DNA of 64,000 bases from Faeciplasma sp900553675 (GCA_958428235.1 CAUAFG010000002.1:1-64000); one strand, 5' to 3'. Shown: positions 16,222 through 25,730, counted from the stretch's first letter. Translations and numbers: made by a program. The notes: generated by a model from the sequence alone, not told the origin.

Positions 16222-19200
16222 ATGGCTATTAAAACGGTTGCTGAATTTTTCAGCGCGTATCTGAATATAATCCCCGAAACCTGCGCAGACGGCGAAATTC
16301 TGCGCTTTGGTTTTTCAAAGGATAACACCTCCATGGCAATTGAAATAAAGTTTTCAAGGGTCATATCTCTGGAGGATTTAAAGCGTTTTGCCGTGGGACT
16401 GAAATCCGCGCTTGGAATCAGCGAGGTTTACATAGGTCCGAAATATGCGCCGGAGCTGTTCAACGCAAACGCTATGCCGGCGGTAATAGAGGAATTAAAG
16501 CGCCGCTGTCCTGTAAACGGATTCTTTGAAAACGCTGAATATATAATCGATGGCGAGGTTGTCCGTATAATTCTTAAAAACGGTGGAGAATCCATCCTTA
16601 AACGTTCAGGCGCGGAGGAGGCTATACCTCGCATCATATCGAAATGGTTTGGTTTAAATAAAATGGTGGAGTTTTCGGGCAATCTGAGCGTTGACCGCGA
16701 ATTTCTTGAAAACGAACGGGTTGAGACTCTGTGCAAAATGACTCCTCCGCCCCCGCCGCCGTCATCTTCGGCAGGGGGAGCTAAACCCGCTCCCGCTGAT
16801 TTGGGAGGATATAATATCCAGCTTCCGTCTGACGATATCCTGCCCGACGCTACAATTATCATGGGAAGGGCAATAACCGGCGTTTCCGAGATAACAAACC
16901 TTGTTGACCTCAACGACCAGTCTGGAAGGGTGACAGTTGTCGGCGATATAGTAAGCGTTGATTCGAGGACAACCAAGGATGGCAAGAGGATGATTTTAAC
17001 CGTCATAATCACCGACTATTCAAGCTCGATGTCTGTTAAGATAATAGAGCTTGTTGCAAAGGCTGAAGCCATCCTTGAAGCCGTTAAGCCCGGAAAGACG
17101 GTTGCTGTAAGCGGCGATGTCGTGTTCGATACATACGATAATGAGATTAACATCAAGCCCAAGGATATAAGCCTTGTAAAGCGCAAAAAGAAAGTTGACG
17201 AAGCACCTGTAAAGCGTGTTGAGCTTCACTGCCACTCAAATATGTCCACTATGGACGGTATTACGCCTTCAAACCTGATAGTCCGTCAGGCGTTCGACTG
17301 GGGCATGAGCGCACTTGCAATAACCGATCACGGCGTATGTCAAGGCTTTCCAGACGCTATGTATGAGGTTGATAAGATACGCAAGGGCGGCGGTGAATTT
17401 AAGGTCATCTACGGCGTTGAAGCTTATCAGGTCAACGACGAAACCAGCATTGTTTTCGGTTCGGACGAGCGAAGCCTTGAAGATGAGTTTATCGTATTCG
17501 ACCTTGAAACAACAGGTCTTTCTGCTGCAAACGAGCGCATTATAGAAATAGGCGCGGTAAAGGTCAGGGGACTAGATGTTGTTGACAAGATGGATATATT
17601 CGTAGACCCCGAAAAGCCGATTCCTGCGCGGATTATAGAGCTTACCGGCATTACCGACGCTATGGTTAAGGGAGCCTGCTTGGAGAAGGAAGCTATCGAA
17701 AAGTTTATTTCCTTCTGCGGCAGCGATAAGCCGGTGCTTGTCGCTCATAATGCGGGCTTTGATACATCGTTTATCCGCGCGGCTGTAAAAAGACTGGGCA
17801 TAGATTTTGATTTTGCTTATATAGATACCGTTGCAATGTCGAGAAACATGCTTCCCGCTTTGGGTAAGTTTACTCTTGACAACGTTGCAAAGCATCTGGG
17901 CTTGGGAGATTTTAACCATCACCGAGCCTGCGACGACGCTAATATCAACGCCGGAATATTTATAAAGCTTGCAAGAAGGCTTCTGGAGAACGACGAAAAG
18001 CTGACGGTGGATAAAATCAATTCGTCTCTCCCTAAGACGGATATTTCCAAGCTGCCCTCCTTCCACCAGATAATCATTGCCAAGAACAAGACAGGACTTA
18101 AAAACCTTTATAAGCTTGTTTCCTATTCAAATCTGAAGTATTATCATAAAAACCCGCGAATCCCAAAATCCGAGCTTATCAAGCACAGAGAGGGACTTAT
18201 AGTCGGCTCGGCGTGCGAAGCCGGAGAGCTTTTCAGAGCAATATTCCAGGGCAAGCCGTGGGACGAGCTTTGCGAAATAGCCAGATTCTACGACTACCTC
18301 GAAATTCAGCCGCTGGGCAATAATATGTTTATGCTGCGTGACGGAAGCGTTTCTTCGGTGGAGGAGCTTCAGAACTTCAACCGCACCATTGTCAAGCTCG
18401 GCGAAGAGCTTGGAATACCTGTAGTCGCCACCGGAGACGTTCACTTCTTAAACAAGAGCGACGGTATTTTCCGCAGTATTCTTACCTCTGTTATGTACGA
18501 GGATTCTGACGTTCAGGCTCCGCTTTACCTTAAAACCACCAATGAAATGCTTGAGGAGTTTGCATACCTCGGCGAAGAAAAGGCTTATGAGGTTGTTGTA
18601 ACCAACTCAAACCTGATTGCCGATATGACAGATCCTGAGCTGCGCGCCTTCCCCAAGGGCACCTTCACCCCGCATATCGATGGTGCAGACGAAGAGCTTA
18701 CTGAAATATGCTGGAGAAGGGCAAAGGAAATCTACGGCGACCCGATACCGGATATAGTATCTCAGCGTCTCGACAAGGAGCTTACATCAATTATCAAGCA
18801 CGGATTTGCGGTTTTGTACGTCATTGCAAAAAGACTTGTTGCAAACTCGGTTGAGCATGGCTATCAGGTCGGCTCGCGTGGTTCGGTTGGTTCATCGTTC
18901 GTAGCTTCAATGTCGGGAATATCCGAGGTTAACCCGCTTGTTCCGCACTATGTCTGCAAAAAGTGCAAGTATTCGGAGTTCTTCACAAAGGGTGAGGTGG
19001 GTTCCGGCTTCGACCTTCCACCTAAAAAATGTCCAAACTGCGGCGAAGACCTGCACCGCGACGGTCATGATATCCCGTTTGAAACATTCCTTGGCTTCAA
19101 CGGCGATAAGTCGCCTGATATCGACCTTAACTTTTCGGGCGACTATCAGTCGAGGGCGCATAAGTACACCGAAGAGCTGTTCGGCTCGGACAACGTTTTC

Positions 19201-20544
19201 AAGGCGGGAACAATCTCCACCGTTGCCGATAAGACTGCATACGGCTATGTTATGAAATATCTCGAAGAGCGTGGAAGAAAGGTTCACTCGGCGGAGGTTG
19301 CACGTCTGACAAAGGGTTGTACCGGTATAAAAAGAACCACCGGTCAGCACCCCGGTGGAATGGTAGTTATCCCCAGCGATTACGAGGTTTACGATTTCAC
19401 TCCGGTTCAGCACCCCGCCGAAAAGACCGATTCTGATATAGTCACCACCCACTTCGACTTCAACTCGCTGCATGATACAATTCTTAAGCTCGACGAACTG
19501 GGTCATGATGTGCCCACTCTGTATAAATATCTCGAAGACATGACCGGAACGGTTATAACCGAAACGCCCATGAGCGACCCTGCTGTATATTCGCTGTTTA
19601 CATCTCCCGAAGCCTTGGGAGTGACTGCTGAGGAAATAGACAGCCAGACCGGAACGCTGGGTATCCCCGAAATGGGAACGCCGTTTGTCCGCGGAATGCT
19701 TCTTGAATGTAAGCCCACCAAGTTTTCTGATCTTTTGCAGATTTCGGGACTTTCGCACGGTACCGACGTTTGGCTGGGCAACGCCTCAGAGCTTATCAAA
19801 AACGGCACCTGTACCATCGATCAGGTTATCGGAACGAGAGACTCTATTATGACCTACCTGATTTATCACGGTGTAGATCCAAGTCTTTCGTTTAAAATAA
19901 TGGAAATTGTCCGTAAGGGCAACGCCCCCAAGCTTTTAACAGACGAAATGAAGCAGACCATGCGCGAGCATGACGTTCCGGAATGGTATATCGACAGCTG
20001 CATGAAGATAAAATACATGTTCCCGAAGGCTCATGCGGCGGCATATGTAACCGCCGCTATAAGGCTTGCTTGGTATAAGGTGCATAAGCCGCTGGCGTTC
20101 TACGCTTCGCTGTTCACAGTTCGTGGCGAGGATTTCGACGCCGAAACAGCCGTCAGGGGAAAACTTGCGGCGAGATATAAAATTGACGAATACAAGCAAA
20201 AGGGCAACGACCGCTCCGACAAGGAAGACGGCGTTTTAGATACGCTTCTTATCATCAACGAAATGCTTTGCCGCGGCTATGAGTTCCTGCCGATCGATAT
20301 ACATAAGTCCCACGCGACTATATATCAAATTGAGGACGGCAAAATCCGCCTGCCCTTTGTTTCCATGAACGGAGTAGGAGAGAACGCCGCAAAAGCAATC
20401 TACTCCTGCGCGCAGTCGGGCGACTTTATCTCGGTCGAGGAATTTCAGATGCAGGCGGGCGTTTCAAAGTCGGTTATCGACGCGCTTGTAAGCATGGGCG
20501 CTTTCGGAGATATGCCGCTTACATCTCAGATGACCTTGTTCTGA
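16222..20544 (+). CDS. polC: DNA polymerase III, PolC-type alpha subunit
   Basis: A 1440-residue replicative polymerase of Gram-positive bacteria. In order: N-terminal domain (1-170) ending in a Pro-rich linker, OB domain (about 225-320), PHP domain (from about 334, HCHSNMSTMDGI), inserted DEDD proofreading exonuclease (about 421-590, FIVFDLETTGLS), second PHP part, then the polymerase. A zinc finger (CKKCK at about 912 with CPNCGED) precedes the catalytic PDIDLNFSGDYQ (about 965). A C-terminal duplex-binding region follows. AAGGAGAA precedes the ATG. Full length, no breaks. It ends the operon and converges with the ymxH-type gene 8 bases away. Confidence 0.98.
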   Translation: MAIKTVAEFFSAYLNIIPETCADGEILRFGFSKDNTSMAIEIKFSRVISLEDLKRFAVGLKSALGISEVYIGPKYAPELFNANAMPAVIEELKRRCPVNGFFENAEYIIDGEVVRIILKNGGESILKRSGAEEAIPRIISKWFGLNKMVEFSGNLSVDREFLENERVETLCKMTPPPPPPSSSAGGAKPAPADLGGYNIQLPSDDILPDATIIMGRAITGVSEITNLVDLNDQSGRVTVVGDIVSVDSRTTKDGKRMILTVIITDYSSSMSVKIIELVAKAEAILEAVKPGKTVAVSGDVVFDTYDNEINIKPKDISLVKRKKKVDEAPVKRVELHCHSNMSTMDGITPSNLIVRQAFDWGMSALAITDHGVCQGFPDAMYEVDKIRKGGGEFKVIYGVEAYQVNDETSIVFGSDERSLEDEFIVFDLETTGLSAANERIIEIGAVKVRGLDVVDKMDIFVDPEKPIPARIIELTGITDAMVKGACLEKEAIEKFISFCGSDKPVLVAHNAGFDTSFIRAAVKRLGIDFDFAYIDTVAMSRNMLPALGKFTLDNVAKHLGLGDFNHHRACDDANINAGIFIKLARRLLENDEKLTVDKINSSLPKTDISKLPSFHQIIIAKNKTGLKNLYKLVSYSNLKYYHKNPRIPKSELIKHREGLIVGSACEAGELFRAIFQGKPWDELCEIARFYDYLEIQPLGNNMFMLRDGSVSSVEELQNFNRTIVKLGEELGIPVVATGDVHFLNKSDGIFRSILTSVMYEDSDVQAPLYLKTTNEMLEEFAYLGEEKAYEVVVTNSNLIADMTDPELRAFPKGTFTPHIDGADEELTEICWRRAKEIYGDPIPDIVSQRLDKELTSIIKHGFAVLYVIAKRLVANSVEHGYQVGSRGSVGSSFVASMSGISEVNPLVPHYVCKKCKYSEFFTKGEVGSGFDLPPKKCPNCGEDLHRDGHDIPFETFLGFNGDKSPDIDLNFSGDYQSRAHKYTEELFGSDNVFKAGTISTVADKTAYGYVMKYLEERGRKVHSAEVARLTKGCTGIKRTTGQHPGGMVVIPSDYEVYDFTPVQHPAEKTDSDIVTTHFDFNSLHDTILKLDELGHDVPTLYKYLEDMTGTVITETPMSDPAVYSLFTSPEALGVTAEEIDSQTGTLGIPEMGTPFVRGMLLECKPTKFSDLLQISGLSHGTDVWLGNASELIKNGTCTIDQVIGTRDSIMTYLIYHGVDPSLSFKIMEIVRKGNAPKLLTDEMKQTMREHDVPEWYIDSCMKIKYMFPKAHAAAYVTAAIRLAWYKVHKPLAFYASLFTVRGEDFDAETAVRGKLAARYKIDEYKQKGNDRSDKEDGVLDTLLIINEMLCRGYEFLPIDIHKSHATIYQIEDGKIRLPFVSMNGVGENAAKAIYSCAQSGDFISVEEFQMQAGVSKSVIDALVSMGAFGDMPLTSQMTLF

Positions 20545-20552
20545 TGCCGCTT

Positions 20553-20834
20553 TCATCCTCCGATTAGCTTGCTTTCCTCTTCTCTTCGCGCATAGCTCAC
20601 ATCGGATGTTACAAGTATGGCGTCCTTGCCGATAAGGTCAATGTCGCTGTATTTTATAACGATGTCGCTGTCTCTGCCCATTAAGCCGAAAAGCTTTGGA
20701 CGACCGTATACTATTACCGAATCTATCGAGGAATCGTCGGCGTTTATTTCAATGTCGTCTATCCTGCCAAGCATGATTCCGGTTTTGGTTTCAACAACTT
20801 CCTTGTTTCTTAGCTCTGATAATGTGTATTTCAA
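20553..20834 (-). CDS. PRC-barrel protein, YlmC/YmxH sporulation family
   Basis: About 93 residues from a TTG start: begins MKYTLSELRNKEVVETKTG, then a single PRC-barrel (LGRIDDIEI, SVIVYGRPKLFGLMGRDSDI, YSDIDLIGKDAILV). The YlmC/YmxH family is small, clostridial/bacillar and linked to sporulation in several species. The TTG at 20834 is chosen because GAGGTGA lies 7-8 bases upstream; longer readings run into a hairpin. That hairpin holds the ribosome site in its 3' arm and is followed by seven Us that touch the start codon. Converges with polC. Confidence 0.85.
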   Translation of the reverse strand: MKYTLSELRNKEVVETKTGIMLGRIDDIEINADDSSIDSVIVYGRPKLFGLMGRDSDIVIKYSDIDLIGKDAILVTSDVSYARREEESKLIGG

Positions 20835-20870
20835 AAAAATCACCTCAATCATTTTTATGACTGAGGTGAT
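20833..20870 (-). terminator. Terminator-like hairpin overlapping the ymxH ribosome site
   Basis: Fourteen-pair stem with one G-U pair (minus-strand arms 20870-20857 and 20852-20839), AAAA loop, then a seven-T run (20839-20833). It fits an intrinsic terminator for the upstream Cys-rich gene. Its 3' arm contains GAGGTGA, the ribosome site of the ymxH-type gene. Confidence 0.8.
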
Positions 20871-20910
20871 AATACTATTCACCGTTTGTTAAGCGGCAAA
20901 AAGTATAAGA

Positions 20911-21675
20911 TTAGCTCTGTGAGCAGTTCGACGATATGTCTTCGAGGCTCTTGGGGAAGAACTCGCTGGACGGGAAGTTGATCTTCTCAAACAGCTCGCA
21001 GGGGCTTTCGGTGCTGGAAACGCACTCCTTGTTCGGCACTGCATAGTCGTATGCGGGAACCATAACCGGAACCGTTCTTGCCAGAGATACGATAGAGAAC
21101 ACACCCAAGGTAATGTAAATCATCTTTCTTGCGGGCGATACCACTGTTTCAGCACTGTTGGGGTCTACACAGCAGTTCATTGCAGGTATGCTAACCAAGC
21201 GGATGTTTAAAACTATCGGGTCGGCAACGGCAAGGGTAGCCTTGGGCGGATTCTGGTAGGAGCAGCCGTTTTGCGATACTGCGCCGTTTTCGTTTGAGGT
21301 GAAGTACTTTGTTCCGCCGTCCGAGCCGTAAAGAATGACCTTCTTTGTGAATGTCGCCGTTCCGTGTACGGTGTTTGTCGGAGATGTGTTTGAAGCGGCA
21401 AGTTCGATTTCAACATCGAAGGTGTAAGTAATGTCTACCGAATAGAAGCCCTTGTTGAAGGGTATCGGCTCTGTCGAGAAGAACACGCTGGTTACCTCTG
21501 CGCATTTTGCTTTTGCATAGGTTGCTTCGTTCACAAGACGGTTTGACTCATAGTCTGGGAAGGTTACTTCAAGATCCTCTAGACAGTCTCTGTCTGAACA
21601 GCTGTCAAAAATTCGCTGTGCTTCTATGGTCACAGCTTCCTTGAAGCCGCATGGATTTGTTCCGAAATCAGCCAT
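20911..21675 (-). CDS. Conserved Cys-rich clostridial protein of unknown function
   Basis: A 254-residue soluble-looking protein with ten cysteines, beginning MADFGTNPCGFKEAVTIEAQ. Its C26-x4-C31 segment (IFDSCSDRDCLEDL) is a recurrent sequence in unnamed Clostridia proteins. No signal peptide, membrane segment or known domain is evident; the middle is rich in beta-like alternation (YSVDITYTFDVEIEL), and CC at 168-169 is notable. GGAGG lies 6 bases before the ATG. It is transcribed towards the sporulation-type ymxH gene. A spore-surface or disulfide-linked structural role is possible but not shown. Confidence 0.7.
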   Translation of the reverse strand: MADFGTNPCGFKEAVTIEAQRIFDSCSDRDCLEDLEVTFPDYESNRLVNEATYAKAKCAEVTSVFFSTEPIPFNKGFYSVDITYTFDVEIELAASNTSPTNTVHGTATFTKKVILYGSDGGTKYFTSNENGAVSQNGCSYQNPPKATLAVADPIVLNIRLVSIPAMNCCVDPNSAETVVSPARKMIYITLGVFSIVSLARTVPVMVPAYDYAVPNKECVSSTESPCELFEKINFPSSEFFPKSLEDISSNCSQS

Positions 21676-21803
21676 ATTGATCCTCCTAAATAAGTATTAA
21701 AGTTGTTAAACTTCTATACATATTATTCAGATGTATTTGATTTAGTTACAGATACTTTATTTTTTGGGATTTATCAGTCCGAGTAAAAAAATGCCGATAC
21801 AAT

Positions 21804-21832
21804 TTGACAATGTAATGCATTTGTGCTATAAT
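21804..21832 (+). promoter_or_regulatory. Perfect-consensus SigA promoter for trpS
   Basis: TTGACA (21804-21809), 17 bases, TATAAT (21827-21832). The leader to the ATG is about 75 bases, too short for a T-box. Confidence 0.88.
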
Positions 21833-21915
21833 CAACTGATAAGCTTTTCAATTAAGCGTATTAACCTCATCCTGCATTTTGCACGGAAGAAATATTAAGA
21901 TTGGAGTTGTTTTTT

Positions 21916-22926
21916 ATGCCGGAGAATGTTGAAAAGAAGAAAATTATCTTTTCGGGAATCCAACCTACCGGGGTCTTCACCCTTGGAAACTATATAGGAG
22001 CAATCAGAAACTGGGGTCCCTTGCAGGATGAGTACGACTGCATTTATTCCATAGTTGATATGCACGCGCTGACAGTTAAGCGCGATCCGGTCAAGTTCCG
22101 CCAACAGACGCTTGAATCGTATGCTTTGCTGCTTGCCTGCGGAATCGACCCTGTTAAGTCTATCGCCTTTATTCAGAGCCACAATCCAAGCCACGCTCAG
22201 CTCAACTGGATTTTAGCCTGCTCCACTCAGTTCGGCGAGCTTTCAAGGATGACCCAGTTCAAGGATAAATCCAAAAAGCACCCTGATGACGTAAACGCCG
22301 GTCTTTTCACATATCCTGTTCTGATGGCGGCGGATATACTGACATATAATGCAGATCTTGTTCCAATTGGCGCCGACCAGAAGCAGCATTTGGAGCTTGC
22401 AAGAAATATAGCAGTAAGATTCAATCAGCGCTTTGGTGATACCTTTGTTGTTCCCGAGCCGTACATCCCCAACGTCGGAGCAAGCGTAAAGAGCCTTCAG
22501 GAACCGACAAAGAAGATGTCAAAGTCTGACGAAAACGCCAACGCAACCATATTTATTCTTGACGATAAGGATACCATCATCCGCAAATTCAAGCGCGCAG
22601 TCACCGACAGCGATACCGAAATCAGATACGCCGAGGGCAAGGACGGCATAAACAACCTTATAACCATCTATTCCTGCGTAACAGGAAAGACAACTTCGGA
22701 AATCGAGTCCGAATTTGCCGGCAAGGGCTATGGCGATTTCAAACTTGCCGTGGGCGAGGCTGTTGCTGATCATCTTGAGCCGGTTAGAACCGAGTTTGCA
22801 AGACTGATGGGGGATAAGGCTTACCTTAAGGAATGTTACACCGCAGGCGCTCAGCGTGCGTTCAGGATAACCAACAAGATAGTAACAAAGGTATACCGCA
22901 AGGTTGGATTTGTTGATTACAGATAA
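21916..22926 (+). CDS. trpS: Tryptophanyl-tRNA synthetase
   Basis: A 336-residue class I synthetase charging tRNA-Trp. The HIGH-equivalent is in SGIQPTGVFTLGNYIGA near the N-terminus and KMSKSDEN (about 198-205) is the second signature; GADQKQHLELAR contacts the tryptophan site. ATG 21916 is chosen over the TTG at 21901 because GGAG (21903-21906) then lies 9 bases upstream. Length is typical of bacterial TrpRS. Confidence 0.96.
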   Translation: MPENVEKKKIIFSGIQPTGVFTLGNYIGAIRNWGPLQDEYDCIYSIVDMHALTVKRDPVKFRQQTLESYALLLACGIDPVKSIAFIQSHNPSHAQLNWILACSTQFGELSRMTQFKDKSKKHPDDVNAGLFTYPVLMAADILTYNADLVPIGADQKQHLELARNIAVRFNQRFGDTFVVPEPYIPNVGASVKSLQEPTKKMSKSDENANATIFILDDKDTIIRKFKRAVTDSDTEIRYAEGKDGINNLITIYSCVTGKTTSEIESEFAGKGYGDFKLAVGEAVADHLEPVRTEFARLMGDKAYLKECYTAGAQRAFRITNKIVTKVYRKVGFVDYR

Positions 22927-22937
22927 GGAGAATTTGC

Positions 22938-23099
22938 ATGAACAAAGGCTCAACAGCGGCAGCGGCGGGAATAACAATGGGTTCCTGCCTTGCAATGATA
23001 ATATCCTTCAGCGTAAACCATTCAATACTGTGGGCGCTTATTCACGGTCTGATGAGCTGGGTTTACGTTATTTACCGCCTTATTGTCGGCGGATATTGA
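22938..23099 (+). CDS. Small membrane protein (53 residues) of unknown function
   Basis: An ORF starting MNKGSTAAAAGITMGSCLAM and ending in YRLIVGGY, with AAGGAG 7 bases before the ATG, 11 bases after the trpS stop. The sequence is hydrophobic from about residue 9 to the end, consistent with one or two short membrane segments (about 10-28 and 31-50). Good ribosome site, tight spacing and clean amino-acid composition support a real gene. I cannot assign a function. Confidence 0.65.
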   Translation: MNKGSTAAAAGITMGSCLAMIISFSVNHSILWALIHGLMSWVYVIYRLIVGGY

Positions 23100-23146
23100 T
23101 ACTTTTATAAACATAGTATAAATCATACGAAAGGCATGGATGTATA

Positions 23147-24241
23147 ATGAAGTTAGGCATGGTAGGACTTCCAAATGTAGGAAAAAGTACTCTTTTCAAT
23201 GCGTTGACAAACGCTGGAGCGGAATCGGCAAACTATCCGTTTTGCACTATAGAGCCAAATGTCGGCGTTGTTTCTGTTCCGGATGAAAGGCTTGAAAAGC
23301 TTGCAAAGATGTATCAGCCGCAGAAATTCACTCCGGCAACCTTGGAGTTTGTGGATATTGCGGGACTTGTAAAGGGAGCCTCTAAAGGAGAAGGTCTGGG
23401 AAACAAATTTTTGGCGAACATTCGCGAATGCGACGCTATCATTCACGTTGTAAGGTGCTTTGAGTCGGACGATATTATTCACGTTGAAGGCTCGGTTGAC
23501 CCTGCGCGCGATATTGAAACAATAGATTTAGAGCTTATTTTCGCCGATCTTGAGGTTTTGGAGCGCCGTTTGGATAAGGCTAAGAAGATGCTTAAGGGCG
23601 ATAAGAAATATCAGGCAGATATAGACATGACTCAGGCGCTGATTGACCATCTCTCCGACGGTAAGCCCGCAAGAAGCTATCAGTTCACTGACGAAGAGCG
23701 CGAGATGATTAAATCCACCCCGCTTCTTTCCCAAAAGCCGGTTATATATGCTGCAAATCTCTCGGACGATGATTTTAGAAACAATCTCGACACCAACAAG
23801 CACTATCAGTCGGTTGTGAAAATCGCAGAGGAGGAAGGCTCGGCAGTGCTGCCCATATGCGCGCAGATAGAAGCTGAGCTTTCGGATATGGACGACGAGG
23901 ATAAGCAGCTCTTCTTGGCAGATATTGGGCTGGAGGTATCCGGTCTTGCAAGGGTTATAAAAGAGGGATATTCTCTTCTCGGACTTATCTCTTTCTTAAC
24001 CGCAGGAAAGGATGAGTGCAGGGCGTGGACAATAAAAAAGGGCACTAAAGCACCTCAGGCGGCAGGAAAGATTCACACCGACTTTGAACGCGGCTTTATC
24101 CGTGCCGAGGTCATTGCGTTTACAGATCTTGAAGCATGCGGAACCATGACAGCCGCCCGCGAAAAGGGACTGATCCGCTCCGAGGGCAAGGAATATGTAA
24201 TGCAGGATGGAGACGTTGTTCTGTTCCGCTTTAACGTATAA
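23147..24241 (+). CDS. ychF: Redox-regulated ATPase YchF (OLA1/Obg family)
   Basis: A 364-residue P-loop protein that binds ATP rather than GTP and associates with ribosomes. GLPNVGKSTLF (about 6-16) and DIAGLVKGASKGEGLGNKF are diagnostic, and the NKxD position reads AANLSDDD, the altered specificity motif of YchF. A C-terminal TGS domain (about 275-364) ends in YVMQDGDVVLFRFNV. GAAAGG precedes the ATG. It ends with a terminator at 24265. Confidence 0.97.
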   Translation: MKLGMVGLPNVGKSTLFNALTNAGAESANYPFCTIEPNVGVVSVPDERLEKLAKMYQPQKFTPATLEFVDIAGLVKGASKGEGLGNKFLANIRECDAIIHVVRCFESDDIIHVEGSVDPARDIETIDLELIFADLEVLERRLDKAKKMLKGDKKYQADIDMTQALIDHLSDGKPARSYQFTDEEREMIKSTPLLSQKPVIYAANLSDDDFRNNLDTNKHYQSVVKIAEEEGSAVLPICAQIEAELSDMDDEDKQLFLADIGLEVSGLARVIKEGYSLLGLISFLTAGKDECRAWTIKKGTKAPQAAGKIHTDFERGFIRAEVIAFTDLEACGTMTAAREKGLIRSEGKEYVMQDGDVVLFRFNV

Positions 24242-24264
24242 GTAATTATATATACCAGTAATAT

Positions 24265-24300
24265 GCCGCTGTGCCTTGATTTGGGCATGGCGGCTTTTAA
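24265..24300 (+). terminator. Terminator of ychF
   Basis: Eleven-pair stem with two G-U pairs: GCCGC-TG-TGCC (24265-24275) with GGCA-TG-GCGGC (24284-24294), followed by TTTTAATCTT. Confidence 0.75.
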
Positions 24301-24328
24301 TCTTAATGTAATCTTAATCTTTAAACTG

Positions 24329-24357
24329 TTGCAGTCCGCTGAAAAACATTGTATAAT
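24329..24357 (+). promoter_or_regulatory. SigA-type promoter for lipoprotein A
   Basis: TTGCAG (24329-24334), 17 bases, TATAAT (24352-24357), 34 bases before the TTG start. Confidence 0.75.
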
Positions 24358-24391
24358 AAGCCTATAATAAAAATATATCGGATGTGATAAC

Positions 24392-25699
24392 TTGAAAAGA
24401 CTGTGTTTAGCTGTTACCTGTGCCGTTATGCTCTCTATGAGCGGATGTATGGAGTATTCCGAACGAACCCATTCGCCGATTGTTTATGAAACAACAACCG
24501 TGCCGGATGCTTCTCAGAGCGTAAGCACGCAGGAAGTACAGAATTACATTATGCAGATAAGCAGCACTACCTCTGAGCTTTCATATGCGGAAGAAGGCAA
24601 GACCGACAAGCATCTTGCGTGCGTGCTGCGCGTGAAGGACGATTCTGCGACAACTCTTTTGGTCAATCTATATGACGAGCTTGGCAGAATAACCGGTACC
24701 ACCAAGGGCGATGTTACTGTAGATTATGAATACGACAAGGAATCAAGAGTAACAAAGGAATCAAAATACTATAAGGGCTTGTATCAGGGATGCTGCGTCC
24801 ACGAGTATTTTTCAAACTTCCACGCGAAAACCTCATATGAGGCTGACGGTAAAATATTATACGACGGTGAAACGTATGACGAGTATTTCAACACTAAAGG
24901 TCAGCTTGCAGGAAAAACCATCTATGTTGATGAAAAAACAAAGTATTCAAGTATTACAATGAGCTACGATAGAACAAACGGCTGGCTTACCAATGAGTAC
25001 CTGGCAAACCGCAACGAAGTCGTAAAGGAAGCAAGGCACAGCTACAAGGTAAACGAGCGTGGTAATCTGGTTGAAACCGTTACAGACGGCATATCCGGCA
25101 AGGTAAAATCCGAAACAACCTATATTGGCAATGACCGCTCGGAGGATAAGATACTTCGATATGAAGAATACGATCCCAATGGCGATACAGTCAGAGGCTA
25201 TGAAAATAGATATATCGAGTCGAACGGCAGATACATCCTTGAAGAAAAGAATTCAATGGATATAAACTCTATAACCGGAAAAATAACGGCGGATATGTAT
25301 TTCTATTCAGCATCCTCAACATCCAAATATAATATAGAGGATGATATTTACGAAAAATTGGGACTGGAACCAAATGATTTTTCCAGACTGACCATTCATA
25401 CGATATCTTCAGGATATTTTGATTTTGCCGTGACATATGACGGCTCAGGCGCGAAAATTAAAACAGTCACTTCAAAAAGGGATGACAGCGGCAGGGTAGT
25501 AGAAGTCAGAGAAACCGGTAAGTACGGCACTGTTACCTTGATAAGGAGCTTTGAATATGACGAAGCCGGCAACTGCACTAAAATGACCATCAAGGAAGGC
25601 AACGAGACGACCGAGTACATATTCGGCTATATATCGGTTCCGGACGTGTACATAGAGCCGTTTTCCTTCGCCAACGCCGAGGAGTATATCGTCGAATAA
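24392..25699 (+). CDS. YD-repeat-like surface lipoprotein A
   Basis: A 435-residue secreted lipoprotein. A basic start and hydrophobic segment end in a lipobox (MSGC, Cys19), so it should be diacylglyceryl-anchored to the outer face of the membrane. Residues 75-420 hold irregular tyrosine/aspartate motifs such as LYDELGRITG, YEYDKESRVTK, EYDPNGD and FEYDEAGN, which resemble RHS/YD beta repeats but are too divergent for a confident domain call. The start is TTG, with GGATGTGA upstream. It lies directly before an ECF sigma/anti-sigma pair and has a counterpart (lipoprotein B) after that pair. Function unknown. Confidence 0.75.
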   Translation: MKRLCLAVTCAVMLSMSGCMEYSERTHSPIVYETTTVPDASQSVSTQEVQNYIMQISSTTSELSYAEEGKTDKHLACVLRVKDDSATTLLVNLYDELGRITGTTKGDVTVDYEYDKESRVTKESKYYKGLYQGCCVHEYFSNFHAKTSYEADGKILYDGETYDEYFNTKGQLAGKTIYVDEKTKYSSITMSYDRTNGWLTNEYLANRNEVVKEARHSYKVNERGNLVETVTDGISGKVKSETTYIGNDRSEDKILRYEEYDPNGDTVRGYENRYIESNGRYILEEKNSMDINSITGKITADMYFYSASSTSKYNIEDDIYEKLGLEPNDFSRLTIHTISSGYFDFAVTYDGSGAKIKTVTSKRDDSGRVVEVRETGKYGTVTLIRSFEYDEAGNCTKMTIKEGNETTEYIFGYISVPDVYIEPFSFANAEEYIVE

Positions 25700-25730
25700 A
25701 TCTTTACAGCATACCAATAACATATAACAG

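Noticed and set aside
16741..16800. Proline-rich stretch in polC suspected as a frameshift or insertion
   Set aside because: The frame stays open and the segment is a linker between the N-terminal and OB domains; such linkers vary in PolC.
21833..21915. Possible T-box or tryptophan leader before trpS
   Set aside because: The leader is under 85 bases with no T-box consensus or specifier stem; too short for a T-box.
22904..23110. 68-codon ORF overlapping the trpS end
   Set aside because: The other frame has the ribosome site and the cleaner 53-residue membrane protein (22938-23099).
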